A stretch of DNA of 64,000 nucleotides from Thermoplasmata archaeon (GTDB taxonomy: Archaea > Thermoplasmatota > Thermoplasmata > Methanomassiliicoccales > Methanomethylophilaceae). The notes below the pieces were generated by a model. The model ran no database searches. It was not told where the DNA came from and was given only the letters and a program-made list of their open reading frames with translations. The stretch is from positions 106,791 through 170,790 of the forward strand of contig SUTA01000001.1 in NCBI GenBank assembly GCA_015063135.1, read 5' to 3'. Positions 45,615 through 54,726 of the stretch are shown one piece after another. The position numbers and the translations under genes are program-made. How positions within the stretch are numbered: the first letter of the stretch is position 1; every line of letters starts with the position of its first letter.

Positions 45615-47042
45615 ATGTCCCTGATGATCCACAACACGCTGACGAACTCCGAGGAGGAGTTCGTGACGGTCGAGCCCGGCAAGGTCAAGATGTACGTCTG
45701 CGGAGTGACCGTATACGACGACATCCACATGGGCCACGCCAGGAGCATGATAGTGTTCGACGTGGTCGCACGCTACCTGCGCTACCTCGGCTACGACGTC
45801 ACCCACGTCACCAACTTCACCGACGTGGACGACAAGATCATCATCAGGGCCGCCAAGGAGGGCGTCGAGCCCCTGGAGCTCTCCAGGAGGTACATCGACA
45901 GGTACTTCGAGGACGCCCAGAAGCTGGGCATCAACAGGGCCGACATCTATCCGAAGGCGAGCGAGTGCATCCCCGACATCATCGCCATGGTCCGGGACAT
46001 CATCGACAGGGGCTTCGCCTACCCCGCCGCCGACGGCAGCGTGTACTTCAGCGTCGCCAAGGTGCAGGAGTACGGCAAGCTCAGCGGCAGGAAGCTGGAG
46101 GACATGAGGTCCACCGGCAGGATCGAGAGCGACCCCAACAAGAGGGATCCCATGGACTTCGCCCTCTGGAAGGGCGCCAAGGAGGGGGAGATCTCCTGGC
46201 CCTCGCCCTGGGGCGAGGGGAGGCCCGGATGGCACATAGAGTGCTCCGCCATGATCAGGAAATACCTCGGGGATGAAATCGACATCCACGGCGGAGGGAA
46301 CGACCTGGTGTTCCCGCACCACGAGAACGAGATCCTGCAGTCCGAGGCCGCCACCAGCAGGCCCCTGAGCAGGTACTGGATGCACAACGGGATGCTGCAG
46401 GTCAAGGGCGTCGGGAACTCCAAGGAGGAGAAGATGTCCAAGTCCCTGGGCAACTTCTTCACCGTCAAGGACGTGCTCCAGAAGTTCGACACCTGGACGG
46501 TCAGGTTCTACTTCCTCAACACCCACTACATGAGCCCCCTCGTCTACGGCGAGGACATGCTGAAAGAGGCCCAGTCCGCCCTGTCCAGGCTCGTCAACAA
46601 CCAGAGGGACCTGCAGGCCTACCTGCGCAGCGCCCCCGAGGGGGATGCGGAATCGGACGACGTCTGCGATTCCATCGAGTCCTACAGGGCAGCGTTCAGG
46701 GCCGCCATGGACGACGACTTCAACACCCGCCGCGCCATCGAGGCGATGTTCGAGATGGCCAGGACGACCAACCGCGCCATGGGGGACAAGACCCTGACCA
46801 AGAAGGGCGCGGAGAGGTACCTAGCACTGCTGGACGAGTTCAACGGGATCCTGAACATCCTGCCCCCTGTCGCAGCCGCGGACGATTCCATGGAGGACGT
46901 GATGTCCATCCTGATCGACCTTCGCTCCGAGCTCAGGAAGAGGAAGATGTACGACATGGCCGACCTCATCCGCGATAGGCTGAAGGATGCGGGCATAGTC
47001 CTCGAGGATTCCGCCGACGGCGTCAAGTGGAAGAGAATCTGA
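45615..47042 (+). CDS. cysS: Cysteinyl-tRNA synthetase
   Basis: A 475-aa class I aminoacyl-tRNA synthetase. It has the HIGH-type motif ([14 protein letters not shown]) near residue 35, the Zn ligands including WHIECSAM near 208, and KMSKS ([10 protein letters not shown]) near 270. TATA-like TTTATCTATAAC lies about 28 nt upstream of ATG 45615. It ends in TGA. I scanned all CGA trinucleotides in the gene by frame: none is a codon, although Arg is common (AGG, CGC). Presence of CysRS means tRNA-Cys charging does not depend solely on SepRS. Confidence 0.96.
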   Translation: MSLMIHNTLTNSEEEFVTVEPGKVKMYVCGVTVYDDIHMGHARSMIVFDVVARYLRYLGYDVTHVTNFTDVDDKIIIRAAKEGVEPLELSRRYIDRYFEDAQKLGINRADIYPKASECIPDIIAMVRDIIDRGFAYPAADGSVYFSVAKVQEYGKLSGRKLEDMRSTGRIESDPNKRDPMDFALWKGAKEGEISWPSPWGEGRPGWHIECSAMIRKYLGDEIDIHGGGNDLVFPHHENEILQSEAATSRPLSRYWMHNGMLQVKGVGNSKEEKMSKSLGNFFTVKDVLQKFDTWTVRFYFLNTHYMSPLVYGEDMLKEAQSALSRLVNNQRDLQAYLRSAPEGDAESDDVCDSIESYRAAFRAAMDDDFNTRRAIEAMFEMARTTNRAMGDKTLTKKGAERYLALLDEFNGILNILPPVAAADDSMEDVMSILIDLRSELRKRKMYDMADLIRDRLKDAGIVLEDSADGVKWKRI

Positions 47043-47192
47043 TTAGCCACCCCGTGATGGCCGATTGTTCGGTTCTGCCGACAATCGAGCGACAGCATCA
47101 GAATTCAAGGTTTCATAGTCGCAGTTTACTGACCGTCAAATATCGATTGCTTAGGCAGTTTTTAACAGCATCCCAGTTCGAACAATCACCAG

Positions 47193-47339
47193 GGTGGAAG
47201 TCCGGTGCGCAAGGACTTCCAGCCATGCGTGCCGAGCTTCGGACCCTGTAGGAGATGGTGAAAATCGCCGATGATAGGGAGGACCGGGGCTGTTGGCTTA
47301 CAGGCTTAGCCCTGGTCCTCGAAGCAATTCGGCTTTTTG
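47193..47339 (+). ncRNA. Structured RNA, copy A
   Basis: Starts with a perfect 8-bp hairpin GGAAGTCC-GGTGCGCAA-GGACTTCC; the loop can also pair with downstream TGCG. It continues with GGTGAAAATCGCCGATGATAGGGAGG. It then forms a 13-bp helix GAGGACCGGGGCT / AGCCCTGGTCCTC and finishes CGAAGCAATTCGGCTTTTT, a terminator-like hairpin plus T-run. A homolog with the same blocks lies at 24551-24690 on the other strand. It sits in the 384-bp gap between convergent cysS and the tRNA thiolase gene, so it is probably an independent transcript. Family unknown to me. Confidence 0.6.
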
Positions 47340-47426
47340 TCGAGTTGCTGAGATAAACACTTTACTCCTCCTTCGGGAGGAGGTCATGTTCGTTTCCTTT
47401 TATGAAATGGCAAGTATAAAACAGTT

Positions 47427-48359
47427 TCACGGAGCGCTATTTTGCCCTTCAATCCTGCGCCGGGCCTCGTCGAGGAGCTCGCAACCCTTGCACCTGTCAC
47501 CCACCGTGGGCTCGCCGCACTGACACAGGTGCAAATCGGATTGGGCGTACTCCTCCCTAAGAATCGGCCTGAGCGTGTCGTAGGACGATAGGATGCTGTA
47601 CCTAGCGCCGGGCGTCCTGTCCTCCAGATCGTCCACGATATCGCGGTACTGGTTCCTAAGCGCCTCTTTCCAATATGGGCACTCACCGTCCCAGAACTCC
47701 AGGCCTGTGACTATCGCGTAGAGCAGCGACTCCTTCTCAGGGATCAGCCTCAGGGGCAGGAACCTTGGTATGAGCCCAGGCTGCACCTTGGTGTGCGGGC
47801 CGAGGCGGGCGAGCCTCTCCACGTCACCCCTGACGAAGTTCATCATGATGGATTGGCACATGTCGTCGAGGTTGTGGCCGGTGGCAAGGAATTTCGCCCC
47901 TATCCTGCGCGCCTCGTCGTTCATCAGCCTGCGCCTGAACACCCCGCAATAGGTGCATGGGGAGCTCTCGCCGCTGACGGGGGCCACGGCGTCCATGGTG
48001 ACGCCGAGTTCCGAGAACGACCTCAGATGGAACTCTATGCCGTTGGATTCGCAGAACCTGCGGACGATGTCCACGCTCGGGGGGCGGTAGCCCTCGATCC
48101 CCTCGTCTATGGTTATCGCATGGACCCTCGTGCCGTTTACCTCGCCGAACACCGATGACACGATCTTCAGTGCGACCATGCTGTCCTTGCCTCCGGACAC
48201 GGCGACCGCGATGTCGTCGCCCGGATGCACATCGATCTGCTTGCGGATCTCCCTCTTGACCCTCTTCTCCACGTAGCGCGCGAAGTGCTCGCCGCAGAGG
48301 TGCGTTCCATTGTACCTGATGTACGTGACCGCCTCGCGGCCGCAGTGCTCGCACCTCAT
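47427..48359 (-). CDS. tRNA 2-thiolation protein of the NcsA/TtuA (Ctu1) family
   Basis: A 310-aa PP-loop ATPase that adenylates U34 or U54 of tRNA for sulfur insertion. The N-terminal zinc finger starts MRCEHCGREA, with a second CxxC later. The PP-loop is AVAVSGGKDSMVALKIV near residue 53, SSPCTYCGVFRRRLMNDEAR near 130 carries the catalytic/Fe-S cysteines, and the C-terminal zinc site is LCQCGEPTVGDRCKGC. Its ATG 48359 is nested in the last codons of the Orc1/Cdc6 gene. The ORF track extends it upstream artificially. It ends in TGA. Confidence 0.88.
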   Translation of the reverse strand: MRCEHCGREAVTYIRYNGTHLCGEHFARYVEKRVKREIRKQIDVHPGDDIAVAVSGGKDSMVALKIVSSVFGEVNGTRVHAITIDEGIEGYRPPSVDIVRRFCESNGIEFHLRSFSELGVTMDAVAPVSGESSPCTYCGVFRRRLMNDEARRIGAKFLATGHNLDDMCQSIMMNFVRGDVERLARLGPHTKVQPGLIPRFLPLRLIPEKESLLYAIVTGLEFWDGECPYWKEALRNQYRDIVDDLEDRTPGARYSILSSYDTLRPILREEYAQSDLHLCQCGEPTVGDRCKGCELLDEARRRIEGQNSAP

Positions 48360-49530
48360 CGGATCCTCCCGATGAGTTCCCGTCGAGGATCTCGGCCATC
48401 TTGTCCGCCAGGACCCTGGCGGGGATGTCGGGTATCGATATGAGGGTGGTCCTACCGTTACCGTCGCTGCGGACCTCGGTGCGCAGGAGGCCGGACCTCT
48501 CGAGGTCCTGCACATAACCCCAGAACTGCGTGTGCTTCCTGGCGGGGTACTCGTACTCCTCGCACACCACGGCATAGGTCTTCTCCGCCGCCGAGATCGG
48601 TATCTCCATGTTGTCCTTCATGGCCCTGGACACCGCCAGGAGCGTGAGCCTGCGGTTCGTGTCCAGGGAGACGAGCTTGGACTCCGACACGGAGCTGTAT
48701 ATCATGGCCTTGGCGGCGCGGACGTGCTCCGGGTCTATCTCCCCGGCGGTATCCCCCTCGGCGATGTTAGCGGACTTGTCCAGGAGCTCTATGGCCATCC
48801 TGGCGTCGCCGTAGTCTGAGGAGACCTTGGCGATCATTCCGATGGCCTCCTCCCTGATCTTGCCGGGCATTATGGCCTCGTCGGCCCTCGCCTTGACAAT
48901 GTCGTACAGCTCGTGCTCGGTATACTTGTCGAAGACGACCTTGTTGGCGCGCTTGAAGGTGGACAGCGACGCCTGGTCGAGCATCCCGTCGATGCTGTAC
49001 TGCGAGATCATGATCAGCGATACTTTCCCAGGGGACTCCGCCCCCTCGGAGAAGCGCGTGAGCTGGTACACCAGGTCCACGCCGCCCTTCTTCAGGAGCA
49101 GGTCAACCTCGTCCAGGATTATCACCATCTGACGGGTGTTGCCCGCGAGATGAGTCCTTAGCACCCTGGACATCTCCTCCGAGGAGAAACCCCTGTCCGG
49201 GAATCCCCTGTCGAAATGGCGGATCAGCTGCAGGATGACGGCCGCCTCGGAGTTCCTGCTCCTGCAGTTCACGTAGATGGTGTCGAGCGGGGAGTTCTTG
49301 GAGTTGCAGTACTCGGTCAGGTCGGCGCAGAACCTCTTCGCCGTAACGGTCTTCCCGGTGCCAACCCCTCCGGTGAGGAAGGCGCTGCTCGCCCTGCCGT
49401 CCCTGGCAAGGGGCGTGAAGAGCGTCTCCAGGGAGCGCATTTGCTCCTCCCTGTTCATCAGCACCTTCGGTACGTAGTCGTAGTCCAGCTTGGACCCGTC
49501 CCTGATTATCGTGGACGCCCTCTCGAACAT
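48349..49530 (-). CDS. Orc1/Cdc6 replication initiator, CGA-terminated
   Basis: A 393-aa archaeal origin-binding initiator and helicase-loading AAA+ ATPase. Walker A is FLTGGVGTGKT near residue 50, Walker B MVIILDEVDLLL near 135, sensor 1 ISQYSIDG near 180, and a C-terminal winged helix (FWGYVQDLERSGLLRTEV). The frame's CGA (48349) comes after ..GGSDEV and overlaps the tRNA thiolase start. A TGA there would be synonymous in the overlapping Cys codon (TGC/TGT), which shows CGA is tolerated freely. An origin-like repeat region lies 1.3 kb upstream. Confidence 0.92.
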
Positions 49531-49531
49531 G

Positions 49532-50488
49532 TCGGTTCCTGCTATAGCGTGTGAATCCGGAGCAGGGGAGCACGTCGATGCCCTCCCTCTCCCAGACGTC
49601 GCATATCAAGTTCACACCCAGCGAGTCGGAGGCCATGTGCCCGGAGATCACCAGGTTCACGTGGGCCTCCCTCGCGGCATCGTAGTGGCTGTCGGGGAAG
49701 TGCATCCCGACCACGGTGCCGACGCCGGCGTCCGCGAGGGCCTTGTAGATATCCTTAGGCGCTGACGTGCCGCCGTTCATCTTGCAGACGATCCTGCCGC
49801 AGCGGTTGTTCTTGGTTCCCACCGCGATGACCGGGGGGCTGTTGCACCTGGCGGCCGCCCTGAACTCGGGCTCGCTGTACAGCGAATCGATGAGGTCCCC
49901 GAGGGTCCTGAGGTCCTTCTCCCCGAAGAAATCCGTGAGATAGGCCTGGACCATGTTGTCCGCGGGGCAGTGGATGTTCATTATCGGGACCCCCAGGAGC
50001 TTCGCGGCGTCGACGGCCTGGTTGTAGTTCAGACCGAGCATGGAGCGGTTTACCTCCTCCATCCTCGGCCCCACGAGGGCCTCTGCGACGTTGATCGGGA
50101 CGCCCTGGTTGTGGAACAGGTCGGACTGGAGAGACACGACCTCGCCGAAGCGGGTGCGCGCGGTGCCGAGCGGATGGTGCCCGACGAGCGCGGATATCGT
50201 CTCTCCCTTCTCCCTGAGGCGGTCGGCCAGGAGCACCTCGGCCGGACCGATGTCGATGCCCCACATCATGCGGACGGCGTCGATGTCCTCGTCGGGGAGG
50301 TAGGACAGCCTGGTGTCCGCGTAGGGGTTCCACAGGCGCTCCGTGTCGTAAAGGTCCTTGCGGTCCGCGGGCAGGGCATCGTAGACCCTGGCGGCGTCCG
50401 CCAGGATCCTGTCGACGACGTCTTTGGGGCGGACGTCCTTCCCCATGCCGGTCTCGACGGCCAGCCTGTAGGCTTCCTGAATCTTCAT
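49532..50488 (-). CDS. Nif3-like (NGG1p-interacting factor 3) family protein, CGA-terminated
   Basis: A 318-aa protein with features of the Nif3/DUF34 dinuclear-metal family: LVGHHPLGTARTR near residue 105, NIHCPADNM near 170 and the C-terminal VNLVISGHMASDSLGVNLI. The exact function of this archaeal subgroup is unclear; DUF34 proteins have been linked to metal-dependent hydrolysis. ATG 50488 is chosen because the ORF track start reads through another CGA-ended peptide. It ends at CGA 49532 (..TRYSRN), two bases before the Orc1 ATG, so the two are co-transcribed. Confidence 0.7.
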
Positions 50489-50533
50489 GCCAAGCGGATG
50501 CCCATCGCCCGTTTTATCTTTGCGCCCGCGCGC

Positions 50534-50668
50534 TCGCTCGAGGAACGAGATGATGGAGTTGATGTCGTCGTTCCTGTTCCTGTTGTCCGTGCGCCTGTCC
50601 CTTCTCTGCCCCTGCTGGGGGATGCGCTGCTTCGGGAAGGGGATCAGGATAGTCTGAGTGGTTGCCAT
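50534..50668 (-). CDS. Small basic peptide, CGA-terminated
   Basis: A 44-aa highly charged peptide (ATTQTILIPFPKQRIPQQGQ, then RRDRRTDNRNRNDDINSIIS). It ends at CGA 50534 after ..SFLE; the following bases contain a TATA-like ATTTTATC for the Nif3-like gene. It lies beside the probable origin and upstream of the initiator gene. A nucleic-acid-binding role is possible but not shown; it could also be non-functional. Confidence 0.45.
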
Positions 50669-50699
50669 TTCTTTGTCTCCTGCGCCGGCCTCGCCGGCT

Positions 50700-51240
50700 A
50701 CAGTACTAACATTGCGGATGGAGTATAATTACTGTGTTTTGTTATAACTGTTATAATAGTTATGAATGTTATGAGATTATGCGGCAAGATGTCGGAACCG
50801 ATCCATAGCTACTATTCATCCAACATTATATTGTGTTGCTACAAATGAAGTGATAAATTGTTATGAATAGAAGCGGCACCTTTGATCTTTGTCTGAGAGA
50901 AAGGCTAGAATCATGTTTCATTTATATGCTATAAACTTTATGATATTTTGTTATGAAATTATTCATTCATTCTGGCTCAGTTAAAAACAATGGAATGATG
51001 CTCATCTATTATCTTAGAATTTGATTAATGTGCTACAAATAAACAGATAATTTGTTTCAAAATAAAGCCAGTGCTGATCAGCCGTAAGACGATCCGAATT
51101 GCATCGTAAGCCGATTTTTTATCAGGCATTACTATTGCGTTGCTACAAATTAATTGTAATTTAGTTATTGTGTTGTGTCTGGGATCTCTGTGCTTAGAAC
51201 ATTGAGTTGCTACAAATGAACAGATAAAATGTTATATTAT
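50700..51240. other. Probable replication origin (oriC) region
   Basis: A 540-bp, very AT-rich, gene-free tract in an otherwise GC-rich window, 1.3 kb from orc1/cdc6. It contains five direct copies of a roughly 31-bp element, plus clustered GTTATAA/TTATAAT tracts at 50735-50775 that could serve as a duplex-unwinding element. Repeats, AT-richness and the initiator gene together fit an archaeal origin. Confidence 0.8.
50837..51237 (+). repeat. Five direct origin repeats (ORB-like)
   Basis: Copies begin with TGCT at 50837, 50927, 51031, 51141 and 51208. The approximate consensus is TGCTACAAATnAAnnGATAA followed by nnTGTTATGAA. Spacings are 90, 104, 110 and 67 bp, all in the same orientation. 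The 50927 copy (TGCTATAAAC..) is the most diverged. These are candidate Orc1/Cdc6 binding sites. Confidence 0.8.
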
Positions 51241-51367
51241 AACGCCCAGCAAAAGAGCTGAAACATCGCCAATCTGCTGCGAACAGCATGTAATTTCCAT
51301 ATATCGGATCGGCGACCGGCAGAAACGCAATCGAGGATGGAACGAATCACCGGGATGAGCAAAGGCC

Positions 51368-52186
51368 TCGGTCGACGTAGAACGTCTCGATCGCGTTCTG
51401 GCCGAGGGCGGAGATTATGTACTTCCTCCCGTAGGGGTCCCTCTTGATCCACCCGAGGGTCAGCCACTTGTAGGTGAAGTCCCTCTGATAGTACACGGCC
51501 TCGGTCTGCCTTACCTTGGACGCGGGGACGTCAGAACGCTCGGTGTCCCTGGGCCAAAGGCCCGCCTCCTTGAGGGCGGCGACCATGAAACGGCTGGATG
51601 TGGGCAACTTGGCGGCGCTCCTCTCGGCGAGGATCCTCAGGCCGCGGACGAGATACTCCGGGGGCATCTCGATGACGTACGTCGGGAGGGCCCTGGGCTC
51701 GTACGTGGCCTTGGCGAGGCCCACGGGCTTGCCCTCCATGTAGTAGAGCTTCTCGATCATGTCATCGGACACCGTGTACTCCTTGACGCCGACCGAGAAG
51801 GGGACGGTGTCCTCCTCCATCATGGACGCTATTGCGGACGCGGCGGCGTACTCCGGGGTTCCGGAGGAGACGTTGACGTATATCTCGCAGTCGGGATCCT
51901 CGGCCTTCTCGCCCTGTATGATCGCGAGGACGGTCCTGAGCATCACGCCGAAGTCGCTGACGCGCTCGTTGTGCTCCACGACCTCTATGCCCCTCCTGTA
52001 ACCGTCGATGATGTCCACCACGCGGTCGTAGAATGCGGCGTAGGTCCCGCTCTTGGCGGCGCCCTCCTTGAGGTAGTGGATAATGTGCACTTTGTTGATC
52101 TCATAATACTCGACGGGATCGGTCACCTTGACGGTCTCGAAGGTGACGCAGGCGATCATGATGCGCTTCTTGCGTCCGGAGGGCAT
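51368..52186 (-). CDS. CARF-like / DUF6293-type regulator, CGA-terminated
   Basis: A 272-aa protein. The N-terminal Rossmann-like domain resembles CARF/HFX_2341 proteins (ILxACVTFE start, YVNVSSGTPEYAAASAIASM near residue 95). The C-terminal half looks like a winged helix (SSRFMVAALKEAGLWPRDTE, then KWLTLGWIKRDPYGRKYIIS). Such proteins sense nucleotides and regulate transcription; no CRISPR array is present in the window. The frame meets CGA at 51368 after ..NAIETFYVD, and the standard code adds 7 residues. It borders the origin region. Confidence 0.65.
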
Positions 52187-52321
52187 GTGGCCGGTATCGG
52201 GGAGAACGGATTAAACGTTTTTCACGATAATAACCGAACATGGTTATCGGCCTCGAACGGAGCCTCTGGCGCGGAATCGACCAAAATGCTTTTATTGATG
52301 ACCTATATAGCATGAATCAAC

Positions 52322-52399
52322 GGACGAGTGGCCTAGCCTGGATATGGCGGCAGCCTCCTAAGCTGCAAGCCAAGGGTTCGAATCCCTTCTCGTTCGCCA
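52322..52399 (+). tRNA. tRNA-Arg (CCT anticodon)
   Basis: A cloverleaf is visible: acceptor GGACGAG/CTCGTTC with encoded CCA, anticodon stem GCAGC/GCTGC with loop CTCCTAA giving anticodon CCT, and T-arm GGGTTCGAATCCC. It decodes AGG, the most frequent arginine codon of this window. A TATA element CTATATAG lies about 15 nt upstream. It does not read CGA. Confidence 0.93.
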
Positions 52400-52469
52400 T
52401 CTTCTCCATCTACATCATCCCGGGGCCTCCCTCGCGTTCGTTATAAACCCGTACCTGATGCGCACCACC

Positions 52470-53510
52470 ATGGAGCACACCCACGATGCCATAGTCGTAG
52501 GCGCGGGTCCCGCCGGGGCCTCCGCCGCGCACCACCTGAGGAGGTGCGGCATCGTGAATGTGCTCGTCATCGAGAGGATGTCCGAACCCGTCTACCGCAG
52601 GTACCACTCGATCTGCGGCGAGGGCGTCAGCGCCCGTTCGCTGAAGAGAGCCGGCGTGGAGCCCCGGGAGGCCGTCCGCAAAGTGGACTCCATAGACCTC
52701 GGCGTCCCCGGAGGGGTCCGCGTCCGCATACCCGTGGACGGGTACATCATCGACAGGGCCGCGATGGCCGGGAGGCTGCTGTCCGAGAGCGGCGCGGAGC
52801 GGATCCGCGCAACCGTTGTTTCCGTGGAGGCCCTGGATGGCGGATACGCCGTGAACACGGCCGCGGGCCGCTTCGCCGCCCTCGTCCTGATCGGGGCCGA
52901 TGGGGCGCACTCCGTGGTTAGGAGGGACGTCTTCGGCAGCTCGCCGGAGGAGTTCCTCGCGATAGAGAACTGCATCATGACCGGTTCCCGCGGACCGTCC
53001 CTGGGGTTCGACGTGGGCGGGACAGAGGGGGCGTACACGTGGGAGTTCCCGTCCGCCGACGGGAGCCTCTCGGTGGGCTCTGTTTAGGGGTGGAGCCGTC
53101 CCGAGGGCGCGGTGCCCGTGGGATGCAGGCACATCCCCATTGGGAGGGTGCAGAAAGTCACTGACGGGGTCGGATGCTACCTCGTGGGTGATGCCGCGGG
53201 GCTCCCGAACCCGCTCTGCTACGGGGGGATCGGTGCGGCCCTCGTATCGGCCAAGGCTGCGGCGGAGGCCGCATCCAACAAAAATCCTGTTAGTTACGCT
53301 CGTTTCATAGAACGCGATCCGATGTTCGACAGGCGGTTCATGGACGTCCACCGGATGACCGCCGCCTGCGGGAAGGCGGAAGCGGAGAACCTGCTGGCGC
53401 CCTTCAGGAACGGGTACTCCCTGCCCCGGGGCATGCTGGCCATGCTCCGCAGGCCGAAGTACGCGAGGGCATACTTCGGCATGTGGCGGGGATTCAAAGT
53501 TGGATGGCGA
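52470..53510 (+). CDS. Geranylgeranyl reductase-like FAD oxidoreductase with in-frame TAG, CGA-terminated
   Basis: A 346-residue FAD-dependent reductase of the GGR/FixC family. The dinucleotide fold DAIVVGAGPAGASAAHHLRR is at the N-terminus, LIGADGAHSVVRR near residue 145 and CYLVGDAAGLPNPLCYGGIG near 235. Codon 206 (53085-53087) is TAG, in ..DGSLSVGSV-TAG-GWSRPEG..; the downstream half with the FAD motif GDAAG is in the same frame, so the gene is one unit with a read amber (probably pyrrolysine). ATG 52470 suits TATA-like GTTATAAAC. It ends at CGA 53508. The substrate may be an archaeal isoprenoid lipid. Confidence 0.78.
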
Positions 53511-53580
53511 ATCTGCCTAGGTATCACTATTTAAAGATTCTCTTCCTAGGACGTGATACTGGCTTCCTTTATCACAGAAT

Positions 53581-53662
53581 ATCCATATTATGGATGATTA
53601 TGTTGTATCTGTCAATGAATGATATTTAACTATTACCCATCTACAACATAAGATATTTATAG
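53581..53662 (+). promoter_or_regulatory. Palindromes and TATA box of the triple zinc-ribbon gene
   Basis: ATCCATA-T-TATGGAT (53581-53595) is a perfect 15-bp palindrome. TATGTTGTA (53599-53607) and TACAACATA (53642-53650) form a 9-bp inverted repeat directly abutting the TATA element AGATATTTATAG. Both could be operators, possibly autoregulatory as suggested for the 8.2 kb paralog. Confidence 0.5.
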
Positions 53663-53697
53663 TGTACAATGGAAATAGATACCCGGAGAGTGCGGGA

Positions 53698-54198
53698 TTG
53701 ACATACCAACCAAACGGAGTTCTGAAGTGCGCCAGGTGTTCTTACATCTGGGTCCCGAGGAGGGATCGCGAGCCGGACAGGTGCCCGCGTTGCAGATCCG
53801 TGAAATGGAACATGCCGCACCTCACGGTCACCTGCAAGAGATGCGGGTACACATGGAACTCCCACAACGGCACTCCCAAGAGGTGCCCCCAGTGCGGGTC
53901 CCACCAGTGGGACGTACCGCCCAGGGTCAACCACTGCCTCAGATGCGGGAACACCTGGACCTCCAGATCCATGGCGGAGCCCCGCAGGTGCCCGAAATGC
54001 TCCTCCACGGAGTGGTACCTCGACATACCCCTGACCGAGAGGCCCAGGAGGGCCGTCGAGGTCGACGAGCCTGTTAAGGCGGCTGTCCTGGAGAGGTACG
54101 ACAGGGGGATGTCCAACCTGGACATCGCCATAGAGACGGGGATCCCGTTCAGCGTCGTGCAGAGCGTGGTGACCGCGGAGAGGAAGGGCCTCAGGCGA
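53698..54198 (+). CDS. Triple zinc-ribbon / HTH protein, CGA-terminated
   Basis: A 166-aa paralog of the 8.2 kb gene with three tandem ribbons (CARCSYIW..CPRCRSVKW, CKRCGYTW..CPQCGSHQW, CLRCGNTW..CPKCSSTEW) and a C-terminal HTH (GMSNLDIAIETGIPFSVVQSVV). TTG 53698 is chosen because GGAG lies 9 nt upstream and the TATA box overlaps the ORF-track GTG 53662. It ends at CGA 54196 directly abutting TCG, the CGA stop of the convergent coiled-coil gene, so the junction reads CGATCG. Regulatory targets unknown. Confidence 0.68.
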
Positions 54199-54726
54199 TC
54201 GCTGGGGCGATTCCCTTATCGCCTGCGCCTTGCGCTTGGCCTTGATGTACAGCTCGTGCTCGGCATCCGCCGCCCTGCGGAGCTCCATGGCCTGCTCGTG
54301 ATAGACCTGGGCCTGCTCCCTCAGGGCGCTGGCCTCCTCCTGGAGCTGCTTCATCTTCTCGTGTGCCAGCTGGCCGCTGTTGGAGAATTTCACGGCCTTC
54401 TGGTGGTAGTTGCTGGACTGGGACCTGGCCTCTCCGATGTCCCCCAGGCCCCCACGGGCCTTCATGGTGTTGGCGCGGTCGTTCCACTCGTCCCTCTTGC
54501 CCCTGGCCTCGCTCGCCGACAGGTTGTAGTCATCGCGCCTGTCGCGCATGTAGCGGGCCTCGTTGGACAGCTTCTTCGCCTTGTCCTGGAGCTGGTTGCG
54601 CTTGTCGATCAGGACCTGGGCCTGCCTGAAGTACTTGTCCCTGGCGGCCTTGTGCTTGACGGCGTCCCTCTCGGCATCGCCGGCGAGGTCCTCCATGGTC
54701 CTCTCGGCGTCGTACTCGGTGGTCAT
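54199..54726 (-). CDS. Long coiled-coil protein, CGA-terminated
   Basis: A 175-aa charged, almost entirely helical protein (RDKYFRQAQVLIDKRNQLQD, EARGKRDEWNDRANTMK, MKQLQEEASALREQAQVYHE). It resembles archaeal coiled-coil proteins of the DUF7121 kind. There is no signal peptide. Its ATG overlaps the TGA of the PDT-like gene (ATGA). The frame's CGA at 54199 is directly adjacent to the CGA stop of the convergent gene. The ORF track otherwise adds about 180 antisense-derived residues. The function may be structural. Confidence 0.7.

Noticed and set aside
47193-47339. RNase P RNA, SRP RNA or cobalamin riboswitch
   Set aside because: I could not find their conserved core motifs, and two copies exist on opposite strands. 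A C/D-box reading (GATGATAG..CTGA) has the wrong spacing and a strong internal helix.
50837-51237. CRISPR array or transposon repeats in the AT-rich region
   Set aside because: Spacings (67-110 bp) are irregular and AT-rich, copies diverge, and no transposase is present; proximity to orc1/cdc6 fits an origin.
51347-52186. CRISPR-associated regulator implying a CRISPR locus
   Set aside because: The protein is CARF-like, but no repeat-spacer array or cas gene is visible; the nearby repeats are origin-type direct repeats with unequal long spacers.
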